Below are positions 31,477 through 39,413 of a stretch of DNA of 64,000 bases, piece by piece. The stretch's first letter is position 1; each line of letters opens with the position of its first letter. Where the stretch lies: assembly GCA_035536455.1 (NCBI GenBank), contig DATLOC010000060.1:1-64000 (forward strand). The letters run 5' to 3'. The translations under genes and the position numbers were made by a program. The notes below the pieces were generated by a model. It saw only the letters and a list, made by a program, of their open reading frames with translations. It was not told the DNA's origin and did not search any database. Origin of the DNA: DASUNQ01 sp035536455. Lineage in GTDB: Bacteria; Acidobacteriota; Thermoanaerobaculia; Multivoradales; UBA5704.

Positions 31477-32752
31477 GCAACGCTCCTCTCCACAGGGGCA
31501 GCAGATCGCCGGGGTGGTAGCGCAGCAAGCGGCCGAGGTCGGCCAGCGCGCCGGCCGGGCGGCCGCCTCGGAGCCTGGCGACGGCCCGTTCGGCGATCTC
31601 CTTGCCGTACAGGCGGTCCCAGTACCGGCGGCCCTGTCGCCAGGCTTGGCGCCGGCTCGCCGAGCCGCCCAGGAAAGGCCGCTGCAGGTCCAGCACGCGG
31701 CGGATCCCGACCAGCATGCGCCAGGGGTCGCCGCTCATGTTGGCCCCGTGACGGCGGTACTCGGCCACCATCGTGTCGTGCCAGGCCAGCGGGAAGTTGC
31801 GCGCCGTGCGCAGGTAGATCTCGTAGTCGGCGACGCAGTCGACGCGCGGGTCGAAGCAGCCCACGGCCTCGAAGAGCGACCGCCGGAAGAGGACCACGCA
31901 CGGCACGCTGATCGGGTTGCCCTCGAGGAAGGCGGTGTAGGTCTCGCCCTCCGGGGCCGGCTGCGCATGGCCCCCCAGGGGCGACGCATCGGCGGCGATC
32001 AAACGGAAGTGCCCGACTGCGAAAGCCGCCTGCGGTGTGCCGTCGAGGCAGCGCAGGCCCGCCGCCACGGCGTCCGGCAGCAGGCGGTCGTCGGCATCGA
32101 GGAACACCAGCAGCTCGCCGTTGCTGCAGCGGATGCCGGTGTTGCGGGCCGCCGAAAGACCGCCGTTGTCCTGGCGCACGCAGCGCACGCCGGGGTAGCG
32201 GCCCGCCACCTCGGTCACGTTGTCCGGCGAGCCGTCGTCGACGACCACGACTTCGATCAGCGGGTGGGTCTGGGCTAGCGCGCTCTCGATCGCCTCACCG
32301 ACGAAGCGCGCCTGCCCGAAGCAGGGGATGACGACCGAGACCAGCGGCGGCTGTCCGGTCCCCCGGCACTCCCGCCAGCGGCCGCGCGTCGCGATTGTCG
32401 CCAGCGGCACCCGCGAGCGATCGCGGAGGACGACGACCACCTCGATCTCGGCATCGTCGAAGGCCGACAGGGTGAGGGGCAGCCGGAAGCCGCTCGCCAG
32501 CGCCCCCTCGACGCCGGCCAGCGCCGCGGCGACGTCGTGCCGCTCGACGTGCACCGCGGCCCAGCAGATCGTCCGCCCCCGGTACAGCGCCTCGACCGCG
32601 ATCGCCTGGCTGGCGCGCCCGACGACCCAACCCTCGATCGTGAGGTAGGGCGCCTCCGACACGCCGCCGCCCCGGGGTCGGTCGATCGAGAACCCCTCGA
32701 GGCGGTCATCCTGCGACGCACGCCGGACGTCGAGGATTTCGAGCTGGACCAC
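31463..32752 (-). CDS. Glycosyltransferase family 2 with N-terminal accessory beta domain
   Basis: 429 residues from a GTG at 32752. Residues about 140-330 form a GT-A domain: PLVSVVIPCFGQARFVGEAI, VVVVDDGSPDNV (nucleotide Asp), and FLDADDRLL (DxD metal site). The N-terminal 125 residues are a separate domain with strands and a GWVVGR motif (about 41-46), ending near VPLATIATRG. A similar block occurs at the C-terminus of the methyltransferase at 36842. Inverting sugar transferase of the glycan cluster; donor unknown. It overlaps the following GT4 gene by 14 bp. Confidence 0.85.
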   Translation of the reverse strand: MVQLEILDVRRASQDDRLEGFSIDRPRGGGVSEAPYLTIEGWVVGRASQAIAVEALYRGRTICWAAVHVERHDVAAALAGVEGALASGFRLPLTLSAFDDAEIEVVVVLRDRSRVPLATIATRGRWRECRGTGQPPLVSVVIPCFGQARFVGEAIESALAQTHPLIEVVVVDDGSPDNVTEVAGRYPGVRCVRQDNGGLSAARNTGIRCSNGELLVFLDADDRLLPDAVAAGLRCLDGTPQAAFAVGHFRLIAADASPLGGHAQPAPEGETYTAFLEGNPISVPCVVLFRRSLFEAVGCFDPRVDCVADYEIYLRTARNFPLAWHDTMVAEYRRHGANMSGDPWRMLVGIRRVLDLQRPFLGGSASRRQAWRQGRRYWDRLYGKEIAERAVARLRGGRPAGALADLGRLLRYHPGDLLPLWRGALRDRG

Positions 32753-32868
32753 GCGACGAGTTCCTTGAGGTAGACCGAAGATACCACGCGGGGCCGCGGT
32801 CCCGCGGCGAGGCGCAAGGGGCGGCCGGGCCGCACGGCTATAGTCGGCACCATGCTGAGGAGAGTGTC

Positions 32869-33777
32869 GTGACAGCGGACGAGATTCGCGAAAAGAAGCG
32901 CGAGTTCATGGCCCGCTACGGGCCCTGGACGGCCCACTGCATCCACCTCGGCGAGGGCGTCTACACGTTCGACGTCCCGCAGACGGACTCGAAGCTGCGG
33001 CGCTTCGTGCAGATCGCCGCGGACGTCACCGGCAAGCCCCTCGACGCGCTGCGCGTGCTGGACCTGGCCTGCCTCGAGGGGCACTACGGCATCGAGTTCG
33101 CGCTGCACGGGGCCCAGGTGCTGGCCATCGAAGGCCGCGAGACGAACCTCGCCAAGGCCCGGTTCGCCAAGGAGATGCTGTCGCTCGATCGGCTGGAGCT
33201 GGCGCTGGAAGACGTCCGCCACCTCGACGTCCAACGCCACGGCCGCTTCGACGTCGTGCTGTGCCTGGGCATCCTCTATCACCTCGATACCCCGGACGCG
33301 ATGGACTTCGTCGAGAGCCTCTCGCGCGTCTGTACCAGGGTCGCCATCATCGACACCCACATCAGCCTCAGCGACGACGCCTCCTTTGCCTGGAAGGACA
33401 AGACCTACTGGGGCGCCTACAGCAAGGAGCACGACGACGACGCGACGCCCGAGCAGAAGCTCGCGTCTCTCTGGTACTCGCTCGACAACCCGCGGTCGTT
33501 CAAGCTCACCCGCGCGTCGCTGTGCAATCTGCTGCGTCATGTCGGCTTCACTTCGGTTTACGAATGCATGAATCCCTACGAGTATCACTATCCGAACTGG
33601 CCGCACGCCGCCGCGGGCGACAGCACGGTGGTCTGGAAGGACCGCCTCACCCTCGTCGCCATCAAGGGGCAGGAGCAGAGGCTGCTGTCCTCCCCGGTCA
33701 CGGACGGGTTGCCGGAGATCGATCGGCCCGAGCGACCCGAGGACATGCAGGGGGGCCGTAGCCGTCCGACGCAATGA
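32869..33777 (+). CDS. Class I SAM-dependent methyltransferase
   Basis: 302 residues from a GTG at 32869 with GGAGAG upstream. Motif I is degenerate but visible as VLDLACLEGHYGIEFA (about 64-79), followed by VLAIEGRETNLAKA (acidic residue binding the ribose) and VVLCLGILYHLDTP. The last 100 residues form a cap with aromatic and charged residues. Likely a cytoplasmic methyltransferase acting on a sugar or lipid-linked glycan in the cluster. Stop overlaps the next gene's start by 4 bp, and it is divergent from the GT2/GT4 pair on the left with both promoters in the 116-bp gap. Confidence 0.8.
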   Translation: MTADEIREKKREFMARYGPWTAHCIHLGEGVYTFDVPQTDSKLRRFVQIAADVTGKPLDALRVLDLACLEGHYGIEFALHGAQVLAIEGRETNLAKARFAKEMLSLDRLELALEDVRHLDVQRHGRFDVVLCLGILYHLDTPDAMDFVESLSRVCTRVAIIDTHISLSDDASFAWKDKTYWGAYSKEHDDDATPEQKLASLWYSLDNPRSFKLTRASLCNLLRHVGFTSVYECMNPYEYHYPNWPHAAAGDSTVVWKDRLTLVAIKGQEQRLLSSPVTDGLPEIDRPERPEDMQGGRSRPTQ

Positions 33778-34889
33778 AGCCAGCCGCTGATCGGCCGATG
33801 AGGCTCCTGTACGTGTGCGGCACCTACGCCCCCGGGGCGATGTCCGGCAGCGAGCTCTCGGCGCACACTCTGCTGCGACACCTGGCGGCCCAGCATGGCG
33901 CCGAGGTCCTGGTGCTCACCGACGAGCGTTACAGCGATGGCAGCGGCGAGGAGCGGCGGTACGACGGCGTCCGCCTGCGCGGCACGGCGCACGAGCGACG
34001 GCAGCGCGCGATCGCCGAAGCGATCGAGCGCTTCGCGCCCGACGTCGTCTTCACGCAGCTCGTCTGGGCCGACGTCGCCCTGCGGGTGGCCAACGAGGCG
34101 AGGGTCCCGACCCTCTTCCGCATCGCCAGCGTTCCGCTCGGCCTCGATCTGCGCCTCGGCTCGCCGCTGGCGCCGACCGCCATCGTCGTCGCCTCCCGGT
34201 TCGTGGCCGCCCACGTCCGGGCCACCTGGGACCGCGACGCCCACGTCATCCCGCCGAGCATCGACCTGGCGCGGGTGACGGCGGCCGCGACCGCCGACCG
34301 GCGTTTCATCACCATGTTCAACCCGATCGAAGAGAAGGGCGGGTCGCTCTTCCGCGCGCTGGCGATGAGCCTGCCGCGGCGCGCCTTCGCCGTGGTCCCC
34401 GGCTGGTCCGTCCTGCGCCGGTCCGACGGCGCCTGGGACGAGGAGCTGTGGCAGAGGTCGCTCGACTCCCAGGGGTGGGGGCCGTATCCGTTGCCGCGGG
34501 AGCCGAGCTTCGCCGACCTGCCCAACGTCACGGTGCTGCCGCCGCGGGAGAAGGTGGCCGAGATCTACGCCCAGACGCGCATCCTCTGCGTGCCCTCGCG
34601 CTGGGAGGAGCCCTTCGGTCGCGTCGCCATCGAGGCCTTCGCCAACGGCATCCCGGTCGTCGCCACCGCCATCGGGGGCATGCAGGAGCATGCGGGCATG
34701 GGGGGGCTCGCCATTCCGCCGGCGTCGGGGGTGGAGGCCTGGGTGGCGGCGATCGAGAGCCTCGACGACCCCGGGCTGTACGCGCGGCTCGCGGCGAGCG
34801 GGCGCGCCGCCGCCGAGGCCCGGTTCAGCCTGGAAGCGACCACGGCACCCTGGCTGGCCGTCTTCCGCGCGCTGGTGTCCGATGGCTGA
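33774..34889 (+). CDS. Glycosyltransferase family 4
   Basis: 371 residues. N-terminal YVCGTYAPGAMSGSELSAHTLL is the acceptor-side Rossmann loop; C-terminal domain has FAVVPGWSVLRRSD and the GT4 signature ILCVPSRWEEPFGRVAIEAFANGIPVVAT (E-x7-E). Retaining transferase, probable membrane-associated or cytosolic. It overlaps its upstream methyltransferase by 4 bp and its downstream neighbour by 8 bp, so the three genes are translated as one unit. Confidence 0.88.
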   Translation: MKPAADRPMRLLYVCGTYAPGAMSGSELSAHTLLRHLAAQHGAEVLVLTDERYSDGSGEERRYDGVRLRGTAHERRQRAIAEAIERFAPDVVFTQLVWADVALRVANEARVPTLFRIASVPLGLDLRLGSPLAPTAIVVASRFVAAHVRATWDRDAHVIPPSIDLARVTAAATADRRFITMFNPIEEKGGSLFRALAMSLPRRAFAVVPGWSVLRRSDGAWDEELWQRSLDSQGWGPYPLPREPSFADLPNVTVLPPREKVAEIYAQTRILCVPSRWEEPFGRVAIEAFANGIPVVATAIGGMQEHAGMGGLAIPPASGVEAWVAAIESLDDPGLYARLAASGRAAAEARFSLEATTAPWLAVFRALVSDG

Positions 34890-35739
34890 GCCGCCGGCGT
34901 CCCGACCCCGCATCCTCCTCTTCATCCCCTACTTCGGCGCCTGGCCGGAGTGGATCGACCTGTTCCTCGAGACCTGCCGGTGGAACCCTGCCGTGGATTG
35001 GCTCTTCCTCACCGACTGCCCGCCGCCGGCGAACTGGTGTCCGAACGTCCGCTACCATCCGACGACGCTGGCGGAGCTGGAGCGACGAGCCGAGGCGCGG
35101 CTCGGGTTCCACGTGCCGCTGCGCCGGCCGTACAAGGTCTGCGACCTGCGCCTCTCCTTCGCGCTGCTCTTCGACGACCTCGCGCGCGGCTACGACTACC
35201 TGGGCTGGAGCGACGTCGACGTCGTCTACGGCGACCTGGGCACGTTCCTCACCGGCGAGGCGCTCGCGCACGACCTGATCAGCTTCAACGCCGTCCACGT
35301 CTCGGGCCACCTCGCGCTGATGCGCAACATGCCGGCGGCGCGGGCCCTCGCTGAGGCCGTGCCGGGGTGGCGGGAGAAGGTCGTGGCGGAGGAGTACATG
35401 CACCTCGACGAGCCCGCGCCGGAGGTCTTCGGCGATCGCTTCCGGGTCCATGCCCGCGAGAGCTTCAACACCCCGTTGTCGCCGATCATCCCCTGGCGCG
35501 ACGGCACCTTCTCCTTCCCGCGCGAGTGGTGCTGGTCTCGGGGCACCCTCACCAACGACAAAGACGCCGGCATCGAGTTTCCGTACCTCCACTTCATGCA
35601 CTGGAAGGGAGGCTGGTGGCCCCGACAGTGCGGCAACGCGCAGTGGGAGCGCCTGGACCGCGTCGTCCACCTCGACCCGCGCGACGCCCATCGCGGGTTT
35701 CGCATCAACGAGGGCGGCTTCTTCGCGCTCGACCGCTAA
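34882..35739 (+). CDS. DUF6625-like glycosyltransferase-type protein
   Basis: 285 residues from the ATG at 34882. ILLFIPYFGAWPEWIDLFL, near the start, and TDCPPPANW resemble the DUF6625 family, seen in capsule and glycan clusters. A GWSDVDVVYGDLG segment (about 112-124) has a DxD-like metal motif characteristic of GT-A enzymes. Function is inferred as a nucleotide-sugar transferase but no member activity is known to me. C-terminal residues are rich in Trp and His. It is coupled to the upstream GT4 gene. Confidence 0.72.
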   Translation: MAEPPASRPRILLFIPYFGAWPEWIDLFLETCRWNPAVDWLFLTDCPPPANWCPNVRYHPTTLAELERRAEARLGFHVPLRRPYKVCDLRLSFALLFDDLARGYDYLGWSDVDVVYGDLGTFLTGEALAHDLISFNAVHVSGHLALMRNMPAARALAEAVPGWREKVVAEEYMHLDEPAPEVFGDRFRVHARESFNTPLSPIIPWRDGTFSFPREWCWSRGTLTNDKDAGIEFPYLHFMHWKGGWWPRQCGNAQWERLDRVVHLDPRDAHRGFRINEGGFFALDR

Positions 35740-35761
35740 GATCCACGCCGGGAGGGAACGC

Positions 35762-36046
35762 ATGGCCACCGACGCCAACAAGGAGCTCGCGGCGGAGCTC
35801 TTCGCCCGCATCAGCGCCAACGACATCCCCGGCGCCCTCGACACCCTCGCCGTGAAGGGCCTACTCGCCGAGGGCGACAAGGTAGCCGTCGAAGTCGAAG
35901 GCCACGGCACCCTCCGCGACGGCCGCCGCTACGACCAGGAGTATCACTTCGTGATGACGCTCCGCGACGGCAAGATCGCCGCGGTGCGCGAGTACCTCGA
36001 TACCCAGCAGGTCTACGCCACCTGGTTCGCGGCAAAGAGCCGGTGA
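35762..36046 (+). CDS. SnoaL/NTF2-like protein, apparently shortened
   Basis: 94 residues with GGGAGGGA before the ATG. The N-terminal helix (KELAAELFARISANDIPGAL) and C-terminal strands (GDKVAVEVEGHG, YHFVMTLRDGKIAAVREYLDT) match SnoaL-like family members, which are usually about 130 residues. The middle part, holding the strand and helix between the first helix and the GDKV strand, is missing: LDTL runs directly into AVKGLLAEGDK. Thus either an internally deleted gene that may not fold, or an unusual short variant. It is not obviously functional in the glycan cluster and could be a local passenger. Confidence 0.6.
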   Translation: MATDANKELAAELFARISANDIPGALDTLAVKGLLAEGDKVAVEVEGHGTLRDGRRYDQEYHFVMTLRDGKIAAVREYLDTQQVYATWFAAKSR

Positions 36047-36047
36047 C

Positions 36048-36788
36048 ATGCCGACGGAGGCCGGAGCCTACTCTCCCCGGCAAGCCGCGAAGATCGCCGG
36101 CGCGGCCTACGTCATCCAGTATGTGACCTCGGTCTTCCCGGAGTTCTACGTGCGCCCGGCGCTGATCGTCACCGGTGATGCCGCGCGCACGGCGAGCAAC
36201 ATCGCGGCGCACGCGCAGCTCTTTCGCCTTGCCATCGTGTCCGACCTACTCGCGGGTGTCGCCGTCATCGTCCTCAACCTGGCGCTCTACGAGCTGCTCG
36301 CGCCCGTGCACCGGGGCCTCGCCCGCATCGCGGCGTTTTGGCGGCTCGTGGAGGTCGCGGTGGGCAGCGCCATCGCAGTGACCGGCTTCGTCGTCCTCTA
36401 CCTTCTGAGCGGTGCCGAGCCCCTCCAGCCCTTCGAACTGCGTCAGCTCCAGGCGCTGGCGCATGTGGTCATCAGCGCCCGAGAGTCCGGGTACATGACC
36501 CTCCTGCTCTTCTTCGGCCTCGGGTCGACGACGTACATGTACCTATTGGCCAGGTCGCGCTACGTCCCCAGGCCGTTCGCCCTCCTCGGCCTCGTAGGCT
36601 CAGCCCTCGCTGCACTCTTCGCGCTGACCCGCATGCTGTTCCCGACGTTCGTCACCTCCACCTTCGCCACCGTCCAGACGCTGCCCTCCGTCGCGAAGGC
36701 GTTGCTCGCGCTGGCCCTCGCCCCGATCCTGCTGTTCGAGCTGGCGTTCGGGCTCTGGCTGCTAGTAAAAGGCGTCCGCACGGGATAG
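36048..36788 (+). CDS. DUF4386 family multi-pass membrane protein
   Basis: 246 residues, with an opening YSPRQAAKIAGAAYVIQYV and about six hydrophobic helices. KIAGAAYVI..., LFRLAIVSDLLAGVAVIVLNLALYELL and LLARSRYVPRPFALLGL are typical DUF4386 landmarks. No function known. It begins one base after the SnoaL stop, so both may be co-transcribed. Confidence 0.8.
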   Translation: MPTEAGAYSPRQAAKIAGAAYVIQYVTSVFPEFYVRPALIVTGDAARTASNIAAHAQLFRLAIVSDLLAGVAVIVLNLALYELLAPVHRGLARIAAFWRLVEVAVGSAIAVTGFVVLYLLSGAEPLQPFELRQLQALAHVVISARESGYMTLLLFFGLGSTTYMYLLARSRYVPRPFALLGLVGSALAALFALTRMLFPTFVTSTFATVQTLPSVAKALLALALAPILLFELAFGLWLLVKGVRTG

Positions 36789-36841
36789 GGATTCGCGCCG
36801 CTGGCGCCCGCCAGGAACGACCGATAGGCTCGGCTCGCGGC

Positions 36842-38035
36842 ATGACCGATGTCCCAGACCAGCTCGACGAGCCAGCGGTGGCGCTCGGGGCGAGTGAGCT
36901 CGTCGCGTCAATCCTCGTTCGGCTCGAGCGGATCGAGGGCTTCCTGGGCGAGCCCGAGGCCACCCTGCTCATGCAGGCGGCGCTGCTCGCCCTGGCGGCG
37001 CCCGAGCCGGCCGCCATCGTGGAGATCGGCAGCTACTGCGGCCGCTCGACGGTGGCCCTCGCCGCGATGGTGCGCGCGACCGGCGCGGGGATCCGGGTGG
37101 TCGCCATCGATCCACACATGGGAGAGCTGTCGTGGGGCGAGGTGATCCGGCGCGGCCCGACGCTGCAGGCTCTCGAGCGCAACCTCGCGGCCGCCGACCT
37201 CGCGTCCGCGGTCGAGATCTTGTGTCAGCGGTCCTACGAGGTGGACTGGCGGCGGCCGGTGGGGCTACTGTTCATCGACGGGCTGCACGACGAGGAGAAC
37301 GTCCGGCGAGACTTCGCCTCCTTCGAACCCTGGCTGGTCGCCGGCGCCCTGGTCGCTTTCGACGACTGCCATCCGGAATACCCGGCCGTCGGGCGGCTGG
37401 TGGCGGAGCTCACGGCTGTCGGTCGCTACCGGCTGTCGGCGAGCGCCGGCCGCCTCGCCCTGCTCGAACGGCGGGCGGCCGACGCGCCGAGCGACGGGGG
37501 TGGCGCGGACTTCGAGACGAGCGCGCGACCGCGGCTGGCGGGTCTCGCCAGCGAGCTCTTCGCCGCCCTCGGCCGGCAGCGCCATGCCCTCGAGGAACTG
37601 TCCGCGGAAGCGGCTGGCGACCTCGCCCCACCACTGGTCGAGATCGCCGATGTCGTTGTGCTGGAGCGGAGCGGTAGGCTCTTGTGGGGCGCCTCGGTGG
37701 ACGTGCCGCGGCCGGGGCAGCGGTGCGGGCGCAGCGCCTTCGAGGTGGCCGGCTGGGCCCTCGGCCGGCAGGCCGCGGTGGATCGCATCGAGATGCTGCT
37801 GGAGGGCCGTGTCGTCCATCGCACCTTCGCCGCCCTGCCTCGCCCCGACGTCGCCGGCGCCCTTCCGGCGGCAGCCGGCGCTGGGCACAGCGGCTTCCGC
37901 GCGCGCCTGCGCCTCGCGGGCGAAGGGGACTCGTCGCTCCTCGTGCGGGCCGTGCTCGCCGATGGGCAGGAAGTGCCGATCGCCATCATCAGCATCGTGA
38001 GCCCGACGGATTCGCTCCGCCAGGCGCGAGCGTAG
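36842..38035 (+). CDS. Methyltransf_24-type class I methyltransferase with C-terminal accessory domain
   Basis: 397 residues from the ATG at 36842. N-terminal SAM domain: IVEIGSYCGRSTVALAAM (about 60-77), VVAIDPHMGELSWGEVI, and FIDGLHDEENVRRDF with its conserved Asp, then VAFDDCHPEYPAV. These are the Methyltransf_24 (TylF-like) landmarks. After a linker of about 60 residues comes a second beta domain (about 295-395) with VAGWALGRQAAVDRIEMLLEG, comparable to the N-terminal domain of the GT2 at 31463. It ends the glycan cluster on its right side. Target is likely a sugar or a glycoprotein, by context. Confidence 0.8.
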   Translation: MTDVPDQLDEPAVALGASELVASILVRLERIEGFLGEPEATLLMQAALLALAAPEPAAIVEIGSYCGRSTVALAAMVRATGAGIRVVAIDPHMGELSWGEVIRRGPTLQALERNLAAADLASAVEILCQRSYEVDWRRPVGLLFIDGLHDEENVRRDFASFEPWLVAGALVAFDDCHPEYPAVGRLVAELTAVGRYRLSASAGRLALLERRAADAPSDGGGADFETSARPRLAGLASELFAALGRQRHALEELSAEAAGDLAPPLVEIADVVVLERSGRLLWGASVDVPRPGQRCGRSAFEVAGWALGRQAAVDRIEMLLEGRVVHRTFAALPRPDVAGALPAAAGAGHSGFRARLRLAGEGDSSLLVRAVLADGQEVPIAIISIVSPTDSLRQARA

Positions 38036-38145
38036 CGAGCGCCGGTCCCCCGTGCTAGGGATTCGCTCCAGAGCGCGCGAGCCGCAGGCGAGCGCGCGAC
38101 GACCGAAGCCCTTCGGCGCCAACAGACCGAGCGAAGCGAGGAATG

Positions 38146-38165
38146 GTGGACCTGATCAGGTCCAC
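38146..38165. promoter_or_regulatory. Perfect 20-bp palindrome at the prophage margin
   Basis: GTGGACCTGATCAGGTCCAC reads the same on both strands. It lies about 100 bp past the last host gene and 100 bp before the first phage gene. It may be a protein-binding site or part of the junction. Confidence 0.55.
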
Positions 38166-38188
38166 TTCGAACCCCCCTAGAAGCATCT

Positions 38189-38264
38189 TCGCCTGGCTGC
38201 ATGACGCTGCAGCGATCGCCCAGGACCTCCTTGGCCTGGGCGGCCTGCAGCTGCAGCCAGGCGA
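38189..38264. repeat. 13-bp inverted repeat with 50-bp spacer
   Basis: TCGCCTGGCTGCA (38189-38201) pairs perfectly with TGCAGCCAGGCGA (38252-38264), just before the start of the first small phage gene. The message could form a long stem-loop near its leader. Confidence 0.55.
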
Positions 38265-38267
38265 GGC

Positions 38268-38585
38268 ATGAAACCGCCCCGAACCAAAAGCGCGCCATCT
38301 CCTCTACCCCCTGGTTTGGCCGACGTCGGCCTGCGGGTCGCTATCCGCACCGATGGTGGCCAGGTGATCGCCTACCTCGCTCCGACCGACAGCATGGAAG
38401 GGGCGATCAAGATCGCGACGATACGCCTCGACACTCTCGAGGAAGACGGCGGGACGAGCGGGCAGCTCTATAGCGATTGGGTCGACGCGCTCGGCCGCTA
38501 CGCAAACCGGCTCGCCTCGCGGGCTACAGGCGTCCCGGTCGAGAAGTTTCAGTCCGTCAAGCAAGCGCCGCCGCCAGAAGGGTGA
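38268..38585 (+). CDS. Hypothetical phage protein, 105 residues
   Basis: ATG at 38268 directly after the inverted repeat; a weak GAGG site precedes it. After a Pro/Ser-rich start there is a folded-looking stretch (about 20-85) with GLRVAIRTDGGQVIAYLA and DGGTSGQLYSDWVDALGRYANRL. No family recognised. It is the first of a rightward series of small genes, with a 33-bp gap to the next. Confidence 0.5.
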   Translation: MKPPRTKSAPSPLPPGLADVGLRVAIRTDGGQVIAYLAPTDSMEGAIKIATIRLDTLEEDGGTSGQLYSDWVDALGRYANRLASRATGVPVEKFQSVKQAPPPEG

Positions 38586-38618
38586 TCGGCGCTCAACTCA
38601 CCCCGAGAGGAGAAACGG

Positions 38619-38858
38619 ATGCAAGACCCCAACACCGGAGAGCTTCGACCCGTGCGCAACCAAGCAGAACTGGCAGAGGCCGTCGCGAAGAACTGGCCAG
38701 TGTTCGAGGTTGGCGAAGTCCTCGAAATCAAGGGCGGGCGATTCCGGGTGAAGAGCTTCGGCCGAAAGGAGCTCCACCTCGAGGGCCTGCCTGGGACGCG
38801 GCTGGAGCACGGCCCAGCACCCAACACGGCCAGCTACGAGGGCCAGCGCCGTCGATGA
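38619..38858 (+). CDS. Hypothetical phage protein, 79 residues
   Basis: A good AGGAGA site precedes the ATG. MQDPNTGELRPVRN followed by VFEVGEVLEIKGGRFRVKSFGRKELHLEGLPGT suggests a small beta-barrel-like domain seen in phage early proteins. No further assignment. The stop overlaps the next start by 4 bp. Confidence 0.6.
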   Translation: MQDPNTGELRPVRNQAELAEAVAKNWPVFEVGEVLEIKGGRFRVKSFGRKELHLEGLPGTRLEHGPAPNTASYEGQRRR

Positions 38859-39127
38859 TCTTCGTCGACGCGCTCTTCGATACGACGCCGTTCACCAAGG
38901 CCGGCACGCCGCGGTGCTTCCGCAACACAGGTTCCTGCCACATGTGGAGCGACCTGCCGGGTGAGGAAGGGACGCGCGAGCTCGTGACGTTCGCCAAGCG
39001 CCTCGGGCTCCGCGAGGAGTGGATCCAAGACCGCGGCCGGCGGCACCAGCACTTTGACCTGACAGCAGGGAAGCGGGCGGCAGCCGTCAGGCTCGGCGCC
39101 ACGCAAGTGGATCGGTGGGTCGTGTGA
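38855..39127 (+). CDS. DUF4031 family protein
   Basis: 90 residues, starting MIFVD, with CHMWSDLPGEEGTRELVTFAKRLGL and the later HQHFDLTAGKRAAAVRLGA, all DUF4031 landmarks. Such proteins are common in phages and their role is unknown. Start overlaps the preceding gene by 4 bp, and stop overlaps the next by 4 bp (GTGA). Confidence 0.82.
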   Translation: MIFVDALFDTTPFTKAGTPRCFRNTGSCHMWSDLPGEEGTRELVTFAKRLGLREEWIQDRGRRHQHFDLTAGKRAAAVRLGATQVDRWVV

Positions 39128-39375
39128 CCAACTGCGGAGAGTGCGCGAGACGGGTCCGGCGGCGCTCCCGTTGCGCCACCTGCGCCCGCCGCGTCTGCCG
39201 CGCCTGCATCGTGGCTGTAGATCAGGATGGACCCCTCTGCCGTCGCTGCCGTCGTGATCCGGATTGGCTGCGCTGGGAGCGACGAGACGAGGATGCAGTC
39301 AGGGCGATCCCGGGCGTGGTCTCTGTCACCAGGCCGCTCGCCGGCGGGGTACTTGTTCTCGAGGTCCGGTCATGA
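39124..39375 (+). CDS. Small cysteine-rich (zinc-ribbon-like) phage protein
   Basis: 83 residues from a GTG at 39124. Cysteines are clustered as Cys-x2-Cys (CGEC), CATC, CRAC and CRRC in the first 45 residues, a layout that would bind one or two zinc ions like a B-box or ribbon finger. The rest forms a short beta-like tail (VVSVTRPLAGGVLVLEV). Likely a nucleic-acid or protein-binding factor in the early region. Its stop overlaps the start of a 13-codon frame. Confidence 0.65.
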   Translation: MTNCGECARRVRRRSRCATCARRVCRACIVAVDQDGPLCRRCRRDPDWLRWERRDEDAVRAIPGVVSVTRPLAGGVLVLEVRS

Positions 39376-39413
39376 CCGAGCGGCCCATTATCTCGTTTCG
39401 GACGGTCGGCTGA
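39372..39413 (+). CDS. 13-residue mini-ORF linking two cysteine-rich genes
   Basis: ATG overlaps the TGA of the upstream gene (ATGA), and its own TGA shares its last base with the ATG of the next gene (TGATG). The peptide is MTERPIISFRTVG. Too short for the usual gene finders; it may serve only to carry ribosomes between the neighbours. Confidence 0.45.
   Translation: MTERPIISFRTVG

Noticed and set aside
38145..38185. tRNA 3' fragment as phage attachment site (TTCGAACC-like string)
   Set aside because: The T-arm stem does not pair and no anticodon or acceptor arm is present.
39115..39123. Earlier in-frame start for the cysteine-rich gene at 39124
   Set aside because: The GTG at 39124 overlaps the preceding stop (GTGA), matching the coupling style of the neighbouring genes.
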